Positions 13,184 to 30,008 of a stretch of DNA of 64,000 nucleotides are shown here, piece by piece (positions within the stretch are counted from its first letter, which is position 1; every line of letters starts with the position of its first letter). This DNA is from Lasioglossum baleicum (Eukaryota; Arthropoda; Insecta; Hymenoptera; Halictidae). The stretch lies in the NCBI RefSeq assembly GCF_051020765.1, contig NW_027469238.1, positions 1 through 64,000 on the forward strand, given 5' to 3'. The notes beneath the pieces are model-generated. The model saw only the letters and a program-made list of their open reading frames with translations. It was not told where the DNA came from and ran no database searches. Position numbers and translations under genes: made by a program.

Positions 13184-16100
13184 GCATAACGCCTAACGCA
13201 TAACGCGTAACGCATAACGCATAACGCATAACGCATAACGCATAACGCATAACGCATAACGCATAACGCATAACGCATAACGCATAACGCATAACGCATA
13301 ACGCATAACGCATAACGCATAACGCATAACGCATAACGGATAACGCATAACGCTTAACGCATAACGCATTACGCATAACGCATAACGCATAATGCATAAC
13401 GCATAACGCTTAACGCTTAACGCATAGCTCATAACGCATAACGCATAACGCATAACGCATAACGCATAACGCATAACGCATAACGCATAACGAATTACGC
13501 ATAACGCATATCGCATAACGCATAACGCTTAACGCATAACGCTTAACGCATAACGCATTACGCATAACGCATAACGCATAACGGATAACGCATGACGCAT
13601 AACGCATAACGCATAACGGATAACGCATAACGCATAACGCATAACGCATAACGCATAACGCATAACGCATAACGCATAACGCATAACGCATAACGCATAA
13701 CGCATAACGCATAACGCATAACGCATAACGCATAACGCATAACGCATAACGCATAACGCATAACGCATAACGCATAACGCATAACGCATAACGCATAACG
13801 CATAACGCATAACGCATAACGCATAACGCATAACGCATAACGCATAACGCATAACGCATAACGCATAACGCATAACGCATAACGCATAACGCATAACGCA
13901 TAACGCATAACGCATAACGCATAACGCATAACGCATAACGCATAACGCATAACGCATAACGCATAACGCATAACGCATAACACATAACGCATAACGCATA
14001 ACGCATAACGCATAACGCATAACGCATAACGCATAACGCATACCGCATAACGCATAATGCATAACGCACAACGCATAACGCATAACGCATAACGCATAAC
14101 GCATAACGCATAACGCTTAACGCATAACGCATAACGCATAACGCATAACGCATAACGGATAACGCATAACGCATAACGCATAACGGATAACGCATAACGC
14201 ATAACGCATAACGCATAACGCATAACGCATAACGCATAACGCATAACGCATAACGCATAACGCATAACGCATAACGCATAACGCATAACGCATAACGCAT
14301 AACGCATAACGCATAACGCATAACGCATAACGCATAACGCATAACGCATAACGCATAACGCATAACGCATAACGCATAACGCATAACGCATAACGCATAA
14401 CGCATAACGCATAACGCATAACGCATAGCGCATAACGCATAACGCTTAACGCATAGCTGATAACGCAAAACGCATAGCCCATAACGCATAACGCATAACG
14501 GATAACGCATAACGCATAACGCATAATGCATAACGGATAACGCATAACGCATAACGCATATCGCATAACGCATAACGCATAACGAATTACGCATAACGCA
14601 TAACCCATAACGCATAACGCATAACGCATAACGCATAACGCATAACGCATAACGCATAACGCATAACGCATAACGCATAACGCATAACGCATAACGCATA
14701 ACGCATAACGCATAACGCATAACACATAACGCATAACGCATAACGCATAACGCATAACGCATAACGCATAACGCATAACGCATACCGCATAACGCATAAT
14801 GCATAACGCACAACGCATAACGCATAACGCATAACGCATAACGCATAACGCATAACGCTTAACGCATAACGCATAACGCATAACGCATAACGCATAACGG
14901 ATAACGCATAACGCATAACGCATAACGGATAACGCATAACGCATAACGCATAACGCATAACGCATAACGCATAACGCATAACGCATAACGCATAACGCAT
15001 AACGCATAACGCATAACGCACAACGCATAACGCATAACGCATAACGCATAACGCATAACGCATAACGCTTAAAGCATAACGCATAACGCATAACGCATAA
15101 CGGATAACGCATAACGCATAACGCATAACGGATAACGCATAACGCATAACGCATAACGCATAACGCATAACGCATAACGCATAACGCATAACGCATAACG
15201 CATAACGCATAACGCATAACGCATAACGCATAACGCATAACGCATAACGCATAACGCATAACGCATAACGCATAACGCATAACGCATAACGCATAACGCA
15301 TAACGCATAACGCATAACGCATAACGCATAACGCATAACGCATAACGCATAACGCATAACGCATAACGCATAACGCATAACGCATAACGCATAACGCATA
15401 ACGCATAACGCATAACGCATAACGCTTAACGCATAACGCATAACGCATAACGCATAACGCATAACGCATAACGCATAACGCATAACGCATAACGCATAAC
15501 GCATAACGCATAACGCATAACGCATAACGCATAACGCATAACGCATAACGCATAACGCATAACGCATAACGCATAACGCATAACGCATAACGCATAACGC
15601 ATAACGCATAACGCATAACGCATAGCGCATAACGCATAACGCATAACGCATAACGCATAACGCATAACGCATACCGCATAACGCATAACGCATAACGCAC
15701 AACGCATAACGCATAACGCATAACGCATAACGCATAACGCATAACGCTTAACGCATAACGCATAACGCATAACGCATAACGCATAACGGATAACGCATAA
15801 CGCATAACGCATAACGGATAACGCATAACGCATAACGCATAACGCATAACGCATAACGCATAACGCATAACGCATAACGCATAACGCATAACGCATAACG
15901 CATAACGCATAACGCATAACGCATAACGCATAACGCATAACGCATAACGCATAACGCATAACGCATAACGCATAACGCATAACGCATAACGCATAACGCA
16001 TAACGCATAACGCATAACGCATAACGCATAACGCATAACGCATAACGCATAACGCATAACGCATAACGCATAACGCATAACGCATAACGCATAACGCATA

Positions 16101-19065
16101 ACGCATAACGCATAACGCATAACGCATAACGCACAAAGCATAACGCATAACGCATAACGCATAACGCATGACGCATAACGCATAACGCATAACGCATAAC
16201 GCATAATGCATAACGCACAACGCACAACGCATAACGCATAACGCATAACGCATAACGCATAACGCATAACGCATAACGCATAACGCATAACGCATAACGC
16301 ATAACGCATAACGCATAACGCATAACGCATAACGGATAACGCATAACGCATAACGCATAACGCATAACGCATAACGCATAACGCATAACGCATAACGCAT
16401 AACGCACAACGCACAACGCACAACGCATAACGCATAACGCATAACGCATAACGCATAACGCATAACGCATAACGCATAACGCTTAACGCATAACGCATAA
16501 CGCATAACGCATAACGCATAACGCATAACGCATAACGCATAACGCATAACGCATAACGCATAACGCATAACGCATAACGCTTAACGCATAACGCATTACG
16601 CATAACGCATAACGCATAATGCATAACGCATAACGCTTAACGCATAGCTCATAACGCATAACGCATAACGCTTAACGCATAACGCATAACGCATAACGCA
16701 TAACGCATAACGCATAACGCATAACGCATAACGCATAACGCATAACGCATAACGCATAACGCATAACGCATAACGCATAACGCATAACGCATAACGCATA
16801 ACGCATAACGCATAACGCATAACGGATAACGCATAACGCTTAACGCATAACGCATTACGCATAACGCATAACGCATAATGCATAACGCATAACGCTTAAC
16901 GCATAGCTCATAACGCATAACGCATAACGCATAACGCATAACGCATAACGCATAACGCATAACGAATTACGCATAACGCATATCGCATAACGCATAACGC
17001 TTAACGCATAACGCTTAACGCATAACGCATTACGCATAACGCATAACGCATAACGGATAACGCATGACGCATAACGCATAACGCATAACGCATAACGCAT
17101 AACGCATAACGCATAACGCATAACGCATAACGCATAACGCATAACGCATAACGCATAACGCATAACGCATAACGCATAACGCATAACGCATAACGCATAA
17201 CGCATAACACATAACGCATAACGCATAACGCATAACGCATAACGCATAACGCATAACGCATAACGCATACCGCATAACGCATAATGCATAACGCACAACG
17301 CATAACGCATAACGCATAACGCATAACGCATAACGCTTAACGCATAACGCATAACGCATAACGCATAACGCATAACGGATAACGCATAACGCATAACGCA
17401 TAACGGATAACGCATAACGCATAACGCATAACGCATAACGCATAACGCATAACGCATAACGCATAACGCATAACGCATAACGCATAACGCATAACGCATA
17501 ACGCATAACGCATAACGCATAACGCATAACGCATAACGCATAACGCATAACGCATAACGCATAACGCATAACGCATAACGCATAACGCATAACGCATAAC
17601 GCACAAAGCATAACGCATAACGCATAACGCATAACGCATGACGCATAACGCATAACGCATAACGCATAACGCATAACGCATAACGCATAACGCTTAACGC
17701 ATAACGCCTAACGCATAACGCGTAACGCATAACGCATAACGCATAACGCATAACGCATAACGCATAACGCATAACGCATAACGCATAACGCATAACGCAT
17801 AACGCATAACGCATAACGCATAACGCATAACGCATAACGCATAACGCATAACGCATAACGCATAACGCATAACGGATAACGCATAACGCTTAACGCATAA
17901 CGCATTACGCATAACGCATAACGCATAACGCATAACGCATAACGCTTAACGCTTAACGCATAGCTCATAACGCATAACGCATAACGCATAACGCATAACG
18001 CATAACGCATAACGCATAACGCATAACGCATAACGCATAACGCATAACGCATAACGCATAACGCATAACGCATAACGCATAACGCATAACGCATAACGCA
18101 TAACGCATAACGCATAACGCATAACGCATAACGCATAACGCATAACGCATAACGCATAACGCATAACGCATAACGCATAACGCATAACGCATAACGCATA
18201 ACGCATAACGCATAACGCATAACGCATAACGCTTAACGCATAACGCATAACGCATAACGCATAACGCATAACGCATAACGCATAACGCATAACGCATAAC
18301 GCATAACGCATAACGCATAACGCATAACGCATAACGCATAACGCATAACGCATAACGCATAACGCATAACGCATAACGCATAACGCATAACGCATAACGC
18401 ATAACGCATAGCGCATAACGCATAACGCATAACGCATAACGCATAACGCATAACGCATACCGCATAACGCATAATGCATAACGCACAACGCATAACGCAT
18501 AACGCATAACGCATAACGCATAACGCATAACGCATAACGCTTAACGCATAACGCATAACGCATAACGCATAACGCATAACGGATAACGCATAACGCATAA
18601 CGCATAACGGATAACGCATAACGCATAACGCATAACGCATAACGCATAACGCATAACGCATAACGCATAACGCATAACGCATAACGCATAACGCATAACG
18701 CATAACGCATAACGCATAACGCATAACGCATAACGCATAACGCATAACGCATAACGCATAACGCATAACGCATAACGCATAACGCATAACGCATAACGCA
18801 TAACGCATAACGCATAACGCATAACGCATAACGCATAACGCATAACGCATAACGCATAACGCATAACGCATAACGCATAACGCATAACGCATAACGCATA
18901 ACGCATAACGCATAACGCATAACGCATAACGCATAACGCATAACGCATAACGCATAACGCATAACGCATAACGCATAACGCATAACGCATAACGCATAAC
19001 GCATAACGCATAACGCATAACGCATAACGCATAACGCATAACGCATAACGCATAACGCATAACGC

Positions 19066-22000
19066 ACAAAGCATAACGCATAACGCATAACGCATAACGC
19101 ATGACGCATAACGCATAACGCATAACGCATAATGCATAACGCACAACGCACAACGCATAACGCATAACGCATAACGCATAACGCATAACGCATAACGCAT
19201 AACGCACAACGCATAACGCATAACGCATAACGCATAACGCATAACGCATAACGCATAACGCATAACGGATAACGCATAACGCATAACGCATAACGCATAA
19301 CGCATAACGCATAACGCATAACGCATAACGCATAACGCACAACGCACAACGCACAACGCATAACGCATAACGCATAACGCATAACGCATAACGCATAACG
19401 CATAACGCATAACGCTTAACGCATAACGCATAACGCATAACGCATAACGCATAACGCATAACGCATAACGCATAACGCATAACGCATAACGCATAACGCA
19501 TAACGCATAACGCATAACGCATAACGCATAACGCATAACGCATAACGCATAACGCATAACGCATAACGCATAACGCATAACGCATAACGCATAGCGCATA
19601 ACGCATAACGCATAACGCATAACGCATAACGCATAACGCATACCGCATAACGCATAACGCATAACGCACAACGCATAACGCATAACGCATAACGCATAAC
19701 GCATAACGCATAACGCTTAACGCATAACGCATAACGCATAACGCATAACGCATAACGGATAACGCATAACGCATAACGCATAACGGATAACGCATAACGC
19801 ATAACGCATAACGCATAACGCATAACGCATAACGCATAACGCATAACGCATAACGCATAACGCATAACGCATAACGCATAACGCATAACGCATAACGCAT
19901 AACGCATAACGCATAACGCATAACGCATAACGCATAACGCATAACGCATAACGCATAACGCATAACGCATAACGCATAACGCATAACGCATAACGCATAA
20001 CGCATAACGCATAACGCATAACGCATAACGCATAACGCGTAACGCATAACGCATAACGCATAACGCATAACGCATAACGCACAACGCATAACGCATAACG
20101 CATAACGCATAACGCATAACGCATAACGCTTAACGCATAACGCATAACGCATAACGCATAACGCATAACGGATAACGCATAACGCATAACGCATAACGGA
20201 TAACGCATAACGCATAACGCATAACGCATAACGCATAACGCATAACGCATAACGCATAACGCATAACGCATAACGCATAACGCATAACGCATAACGCATA
20301 ACGCATAACGCATAACGCATAACGCATAACGCATAACGCATAACGCATAACGCATAACGCATAACGCATAACGCATAACGCATAACGCATAACGCATAAC
20401 GCATAACGCATAACGCATAACGCATAACGCATAACGCATAACGCATAACGCATAACGCATAACGCATAACGCATAACGCATAACGCATAACGCATAACGC
20501 ATAACGCATAACGCATAACGCATAACGCATAACGCATAACGCATAACGCATAACGCATAACGCATAACGCATAACGCATAACGCATAACGCATAACGCAT
20601 AACGCATAACGCATAACGCATAACGCATAACGCATAACGCATAACGCATAACGCATAACGCATAACGCATAACGCATAACGCATAACGCATAACGCATAA
20701 CGCATAACGCTTAACGCATAACGCATAACGCATAACGCATAACGCATAACGCATAACGCATAACGCATAACGCATAACGCATAACGCATAACGCATAACG
20801 CATAACGCATAACGCATAACGCATAACGCATAACGCATAACGCATAACGCATAACGCATAACGCATAACGCATAACGCATAGCGCATAACGCATAACGCA
20901 TAACGCATAACGCATAACGCATAACGCATACCGCATAACGCATAATGCATAACGCACAACGCATAACGCATAACGCATAACGCATAACGCATAACGCATA
21001 ACGCATAACGCTTAACGCATAACGCATAACGCATAACGCATAACGCATAACGGATAACGCATAACGCATAACGCATAACGGATAACGCATAACGCATAAC
21101 GCATAACGCATAACGCATAACGCATAACGCATAACGCATAACGCATAACGCATAACGCATAACGCATAACGCATAACGCATAACGCATAACGCATAACGC
21201 ATAACGCATAACGCATAACGCATAACGCATAACGCATAACGCATAACGCATAACGCATAACGCATAACGCATAACGCATAACGCATAACGCATAACGCAT
21301 AACGCATAACGCATAACGCATAACGCATAACGCATAACGCATAACGCATAACGCATAACGCATAACGCATAACGCATAACGCATAACGCATAACGCATAA
21401 CGCATAACGCATAACGCATAACGCATAACGCATAACGCATAACGCATAACGCATAACGCATAACGCATAACGCATAACGCATAACGCATAACGCATAACG
21501 CATAACGCATAACGCATAACGCATAACGCATAACGCATAACGCACAAAGCATAACGCATAACGCATAACGCATAACGCATGACGCATAACGCATAACGCA
21601 TAACGCATAATGCATAACGCACAACGCACAACGCATAACGCATAACGCATAACGCATAACGCATAACGCATAACGCATAACGCACAACGCATAACGCATA
21701 ACGCATAACGCATAACGCATAACGCATAACGCATAACGCATAACGGATAACGCATAACGCATAACGCATAACGCATAACGCATAACGCATAACGCATAAC
21801 GCATAACGCATAACGCACAACGCACAACGCACAACGCATAACGCATAACGCATAACGCATAACGCATAACGCATAACGCATAACGCATAACGCTTAACGC
21901 ATAACGCATAACGCATAACGCATAACGCATAACGCATAACGCATAACGCATAACGCATAACGCATAACGCATAACGCATAACGCATAACGCATAACGCAT

Positions 22001-22610
22001 AACGCATAACGCATAACGCATAACGCATAACGCATAACGCATAACGCATAACGCATAACGCATAACGCATAGCGCATAACGCATAACGCATAACGCATAA
22101 CGCATAACGCATAACGCATACCGCATAACGCATAACGCATAACGCACAACGCATAACGCATAACGCATAACGCATAACGCATAACGCATAACGCTTAACG
22201 CATAACGCATAACGCATAACGCATAACGCATAACGCATAACGGATAACGCATAACGCATAACGCATAACGGATAACGCATAACGCATAACGCATAACGCA
22301 TAACGCATAACGCATAACGCATAACGCATAACGCATAACGCATAACGCATAACGCATAACGCATAACGCATAACGCATAACGCATAACGCATAACGCATA
22401 ACGCATAACGCATAACGCATAACGCATAACGCATAACGCATAACGCATAACGCATAACGCATAACGCATAACGCATAACGCATAACGCATAACGCATAAC
22501 GCATAACGCATAACGCATAACGCGTAACGCATAACGCATAACGCATAACGCATAACGCATAACGCACAACGCATAACGCATAACGCATAACGCATAACGC
22601 ATAACGCATA
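19066..22610. repeat. Segmental duplication within the array, offset about 2478 bp
   Basis: Markers near 19066 (acaaag), 19340 (triple caacgca) and 20039 (cgcgtaacg) recur at 21544, 21818 and 22524. The offsets are 2478, 2478 and 2485 bp, that is 354, 354 and 355 units. The order of markers is the same, so about 1 kb at the left end is copied at the right with a one-unit difference. Confidence 0.75.
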
Positions 22611-25600
22611 ACGCTTAACGCATAACGCATAACGCATAACGCATAACGCATAACGGATAACGCATAACGCATAACGCATAACGGATAACGCATAACGCAT
22701 AACGCATAACGCATAACGCATAACGCATAACGCATAACGCATAACGCATAACGCATAACGCATAACGCATAACGCATAACGCATAACGCATAACGCATAA
22801 CGCATAACGCATAACGCATAACGCATAACGCATAACGCATAACGCATAACGCATAACGCATAACGCATAACGCATAACGCATAACGCATAACGCATAACG
22901 CATAACGCATAACGCATAACGCATAACGCATAACGCATAACGCATAACGCATAACGCATAACGCATAACGCATAACGCATAACGCATAACGCATAACGCA
23001 TAACGCATAACGCACAAAGCATAACGCATAACGCATAACGCATAACGCATGACGCATAACGCATAACGCATAACGCATAACGCATAATGCATAACGCACA
23101 ACGCACAACGCATAACGCATAACGCATAACGCATAACGCATAACGCATAACGCATAACGCATAACGCATAACGCATAACGCATAACGCATAACGCATAAC
23201 GGATAACGCATAACGCATAACGCATAACGCATAACGCATAACGCATAACGCATAACGCATAACGCATAACGCACAACGCACAACGCACAACGCATAACGC
23301 ATAACGCATAACGCATAACGCATAACGCATAACGCATAACGCATAACGCTTAACGCATAACGCATAACGCATAACGCATAACGCATAACGCATAACGCAT
23401 AACGCATAACGCATAACGCATAACGCATAACGCATAACGCATAACGCATAACGCTTAACGCATAACGCATTACGCATAACGCATAACGCATAATGCATAA
23501 CGCATAACGCTTAACGCATAGCTCATAACGCATAACGCATAACGCTTAACGCATAACGCATAACGCATAACGCATAACGCATAACGCATAACGCATAACG
23601 CATAACGCATAACGCATAACGCATAACGCATAACGCATAACGCATAACGCATAACGCATAACGCATAACGCATAACGCATAACGCATAACGCATAACGCA
23701 TAACGGATAACGCATAACGCTTAACGCATAACGCATTACGCATAACGCATAACGCATAATGCATAACGCATAACGCTTAACGCATAGCTCATAACGCATA
23801 ACGCATAACGCATAACGCATAACGCATAACGCATAACGCATAACGCATAACGAATTACGCATAACGCATATCGCATAACGCATAACGCTTAACGCATAAC
23901 GCTTAACGCATAACGCATTACGCATAACGCATAACGCATAACGGATAACGCATGACGCATAACGCTTAACGCATAACGCATAACGCATAACGCATAACGC
24001 ATAACGGATAACGCATAACGCATAACGCATAACGGATAACGCATAACGCATAACGCATAACGCATAACGCATAACGGATAACGCATAACGCATAACGCAT
24101 AACGCATAACGCATAACGCATAACGCATAACGCATAACGCATAACGCACAACGCACAACGCACAACGCATAACGCATAACGCATAACGCATAACGCATAA
24201 CGCATAACGCATAACGCATAACGCTTAACGCATAACGCATAACGCATAACGCATAACGCATAACGCATAACGCATAACGCATAACGCATAACGCATAACG
24301 CATAACGCATAACGCATAACGCATAACGCATAACGCATAACGCTTAACGCATAACGCATTACGCATAACGCATAACGCATAATGCATAACGCATAACGCT
24401 TAACGCATAGCTCATAACGCATAACGCATAACGCTTAACGCATAACGCATAACGCATAACGCATAACGCATAACGCATAACGCATAACGCATAACGCATA
24501 ACGCATAACGCATAACGCATAACGCATAACGCATAACGCATAACGCATAACGCATAACGCATAACGCATAACGCATAACGCATAACGCATAACGCATAAC
24601 GGATAACGCATAACGCTTAACGCATAACGCATTACGCATAACGCATAACGCATAATGCATAACGCATAACGCTTAACGCATAGCTCATAACGCATAACGC
24701 ATAACGCATAACGCATAACGCATAACGCATAACGCATAACGCATAACGAATTACGCATAACGCATATCGCATAACGCATAACGCTTAACGCATAACGCTT
24801 AACGCATAACGCATTACGCATAACGCATAACGCATAACGGATAACGCATGACGCATAACGCATAACGCATAACGCATAACGCATAACGCATAACGCATAA
24901 CGCATAACGCATAACGCATAACGCATAACGCATAACGCATAACGCATAACGCATAACGCATAACGCATAACGCATAACGCATAACGCATAACGCATAACG
25001 CATAACGCATAACACATAACGCATAACGCATAACGCATAACGCATAACGCATAACGCATAACGCATAACGCATACCGCATAACGCATAATGCATAACGCA
25101 CAACGCATAACGCATAACGCATAACGCATAACGCATAACGCTTAACGCATAACGCATAACGGATAACGCATAACGCATAACGCATAACGGATAACGCATA
25201 ACGCATAACGCATAACGCATAACGCATAACGCATAACGCATAACGCATAACGCATAACGCATAACGCATAACGCATAACGCATAACGCATAACGCATAAC
25301 GCATAACGCATAACGCATAACGCATAACGCATAACGCATAACGCATAACGCATAACGCATAACGCATAACGCATAACGCATAACGCATAACGCATAACGC
25401 ATAACGCATAACGCATAACGCATAACGCATAACGCATAACGCATAACGCATAACGCATAACGCATAACGCATAACGCATAACGCATAACGCATAACGCAT
25501 AACGCATAACGCATAACGCATAACGCATAACGCATAACGCATAACGCATAACGCATAACGCATAACGCATAACGCATAACGCATAACGCATAACGCATAA

Positions 25601-26142
25601 CGCATAACGCATAACGCATAACGCATAACGCATAACGCACAAAGCATAACGCATAACGCATAACGCATAACGCATGACGCATAACGCATAACGCACAACG
25701 CACAACGCATAACGCATAACGCATAACGCATAACGCATAACGCATAACGCATAACGCATAACGCATAACGCATAACGCATAACGCATAACGCATAACGCA
25801 TAACGGATAACGCATAACGCATAACGCATAACGCATAACGCATAACGCATAACGCATAACGCATAACGCATAACGCACAACGCACAACGCACAACGCATA
25901 ACGCATAACGCATAACGCATAACGCATAACGCATAACGCATAACGCATAACGCTTAACGCATAACGCATAACGCATAACGCATAACGCATAACGCATAAC
26001 GCATAACGCATAACGCATAACGCATAACGCATAACGCATAACGCATAACGCTTAACGCATAACGCATTACGCATAACGCATAACGCATAATGCATAACGC
26101 ATAACGCTTAACGCATAGCTCATAACGCATAACGCATAACGC

Positions 26143-29100
26143 TTAACGCATAACGCATAACGCATAACGCATAACGCATAACGCATAACGCATAACGCAT
26201 AACGCATAACGCATAACGCATAACGCATAACGCATAACGCATAACGCATAACGCATAACGCATAACGCATAACGCATAACGCATAACGCATAACGCATAA
26301 CGGATAACGCATAACGCTTAACGCATAACGCATTACGCATAACGCATAACGCATAATGCATAACGCATAACGCTTAACGCATAGCTCATAACGCATAACG
26401 CATAACGCATAACGCATAACGCATAACGCATAACGCATAACGAATTACGCATAACGCATATCGCATAACGCATAACGCTTAACGCATAACGCTTAACGCA
26501 TAACGCATTACGCATAACGCATAACGCATAACGGATAACGCATGACGCATAACGCATAACGCATAACGCATAACGCATAACGCATAACGCATAACGCATA
26601 ACGCATAACGCATAACGCATAACGCATAACGCATAACGCATAACGCATAACGCATAACGCATAACGCATAACGCATAACGCATAACGCATAACGCATAAC
26701 GCATAACGCATAACGCATAACGCATAACGCATAACGCATAACGCATAACGCATAACGCATAACGCATAACGCATAACGCATAACGCATAACGCATAACGC
26801 ATAACGCATAACGCATAACGCATAACGCATAACGCATAACGCATAACGCATAACGCATAACGCATAACGCATAACGCATAACGCATAACGCATAACGCAT
26901 AACGCATAACGCATAACGCATAACGCATAACGCATAACGCATAACGCATAACGCATAACGCATAACGCATAACGCATAACGCATAACGCATAACGCATAA
27001 CGCATAACGCATAACGCATAACGCATAACGCATAACGCATAACGCATAACGCATAACGCATAACGCATAACGCATAACGCATAACGCACAAAGCATAACG
27101 CATAACGCATAACGCATAACGCATGACGCATAACGCATAACGCATAACGCATAACGCATAACGCATAACGCTTAACGCATAACGCCTAACGCATAACGCG
27201 TAACGCATAATGCATAACGCATAACGCTTAACGCATAGCCCATAACGCTTATCGCATAACGCATAACGCATCGCGCATAACGCATAACGGATAACGCATA
27301 ACGCATAACGCATAACGCATAACGGATAACGCATAACGCATAACGCATAGCGCATAACGAATAACGCATAACGCATAACCCATAACGCATAACGCATAAC
27401 GCATAACGCATAACGCATAACGCATAACGCATAACGCATAACGCATAACGCATAACGCATAACGCATAACGCATAACGCATAACGCATAACGCATAACGC
27501 ATAACGCATAACGCATAACGCATAACGCATAACGCATAACGCATAACGCACAAAGCATAACGCATAACGCATAACGCATAACGCATGACGCATAACGCAT
27601 AACGCATAACGCATAACGCATAATGCATAACGCACAACGCACAACGCATAACGCATAACGCATAACGCATAACGCATAACGCATAACGCATAACGCATAA
27701 CGCATAACGCATAACGCATAACGCATAACGCATAACGCATAACGGATAACGCATAACGCATAACGCATAACGCATAACGCATAACGCATAACGCATAACG
27801 CATAACGCATAACGCACAACGCACAACGCACAACGCATAACGCATAACGCATAACGCATAACGCATAACGCATAACGCATAACGCATAACGCTTAACGCA
27901 TAACGCATAACGCATAACGCATAACGCATAACGCATAACGCATAACGCATAACGCATAACGCATAACGCATAACGCATAACGCATAACGCTTAACGCATA
28001 ACGCATTACGCATAACGCATAACGCATAATGCATAACGCAAAACGCTTAACGCATAGCTCATAACGCATAACGCATAACGCTTAACGCATAACGCATAAC
28101 GCATAACGCATAACGCATAACGCATAACGCATAACGCATAACGCATAACGCATAACGCATAACGCATAACGCATAACGCATAACGCATAACGCATAACGC
28201 ATAACGCATAACGCATAACGCATAACGCATAACGCATAACGCATAACGGATAACGCATAACGCTTAACGCATAACGCATTACGCATAACGCATAACGCAT
28301 AATGCATAACGCATAACGCTTAACGCATAGCTCATAACGCATAACGCATAACGCATAACGCATAACGCATAACGCATAACGCATAACGAATTACGCATAA
28401 CGCATATCGCATAACGCATAACGCTTAACGCATAACGCTTAACGCATAACGCATTACGCATAACGCATAACGCATAACGGATAACGCATGACGCATAACG
28501 CATAACGCATAACGCATAACGCATAACGCATAACGCATAACGCATAACGCATAACGCATAACGCATAACGCATAACGCATAACGCATAACGCATAACGCA
28601 TAACGCATAACGCATAACGCATAACGCATAACGCATAACACATAACGCATAACGCATAACGCATAACGCATAACGCATAACGCATACCGCATAACGCATA
28701 ACGCATAACGCATAACGCACAACGCATAACGCATAACGCATAACGCATAACGCATAACGCTTAACGCATAACGCATAACGCATAACGCATAACGCATAAC
28801 GGATAACGCATAACGCATAACGCATAACGGATAACGCATAACGCATAACGCATAACGCATAACGCATAACGCATAACGCATAACGCATAACGCATAACGC
28901 ATAACGCATAACGCATAACGCTTAACGCATAACGCATTACGCATAACGCATAACGCATAATGCATAACGCATAACGCTTAACGCATAGCTCATAACGCAT
29001 AACGCATAACGCTTAACGCATAACGCATAACGCATAACGCATAACGCATAACGCATAACGCATAACGCATAACGCATAACGCATAACGCATAACGCATAA

Positions 29101-30008
29101 CGCATAACGCATAACGCATAACGCATAACGCATAACGCATAACGCATAACGCATAACGCATAACGCATAACGGATAACGCATAACGCTTAACGCATAACG
29201 CATTACGCATAACGCATAACGCATAATGCATAACGCATAACGCTTAACGCATAGCTCATAACGCATAACGCATAACGCATAACGCATAACGCATAACGCA
29301 TAACGCATAACGAATTACGCATAACGCATATCGCATAACGCATAACGCTTAACGCATAACGCTTAACGCATAACGCATTACGCATAACGCATAACGCATA
29401 ACGGATAACGCATGACGCATAACGCATAACGCATAACGCATAACGCATAACGCATAACGCATAACGCATAACGCATAACGCATAACGCATAACGCATAAC
29501 GCATAACGCATAACGCATAACGCATAACGCATAACGCATAACGCATAACGCATAACGCATAACGCATAACGCATAACGCATAACGCATAACGCATAACGC
29601 ATAACGCATAACGCATAACGCATAACGCATAACGCATAACGCATAACGCATAACGCATAACGCATAACGCATAACGCATAACGCATAACGCATAACGCAT
29701 AACGCATAACGCATAACGCATAACGCATAACGCATAACGCATAACGCATAACGCATAACGCATAACGCATAACGCATAACGCATAACGCATAACGCATAA
29801 CGCATAACGCATAACGCATAACGCATAACGCATAACGCATAACGCATAACGCATAACGCATAACGCATAACGCATAACGCATAACGCATAACGCATAACG
29901 CATAACGCATAACGCATAACGCATAACGCATAACGCACAAAGCATAACGCATAACGCATAACGCATAACGCATGACGCATAACGCATAACGCATAACGCA
30001 TAACGCAT
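26143..30008. repeat. Segmental duplication, offset 2870 bp
   Basis: The block starting near 26143 recurs from 29013. Marker-bounded segments 26143-26361 and 29013-29231 correspond exactly, and the segment starting at 26479 corresponds to that at 29349. The following acaaag marker is at 27088 and 29937, an offset of 2849 bp, so the right copy lost three units (or the left gained them) in the long pure run between. A related copy of the first segment lies at 23546-23764, 2597 bp (371 units) earlier. Confidence 0.75.
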
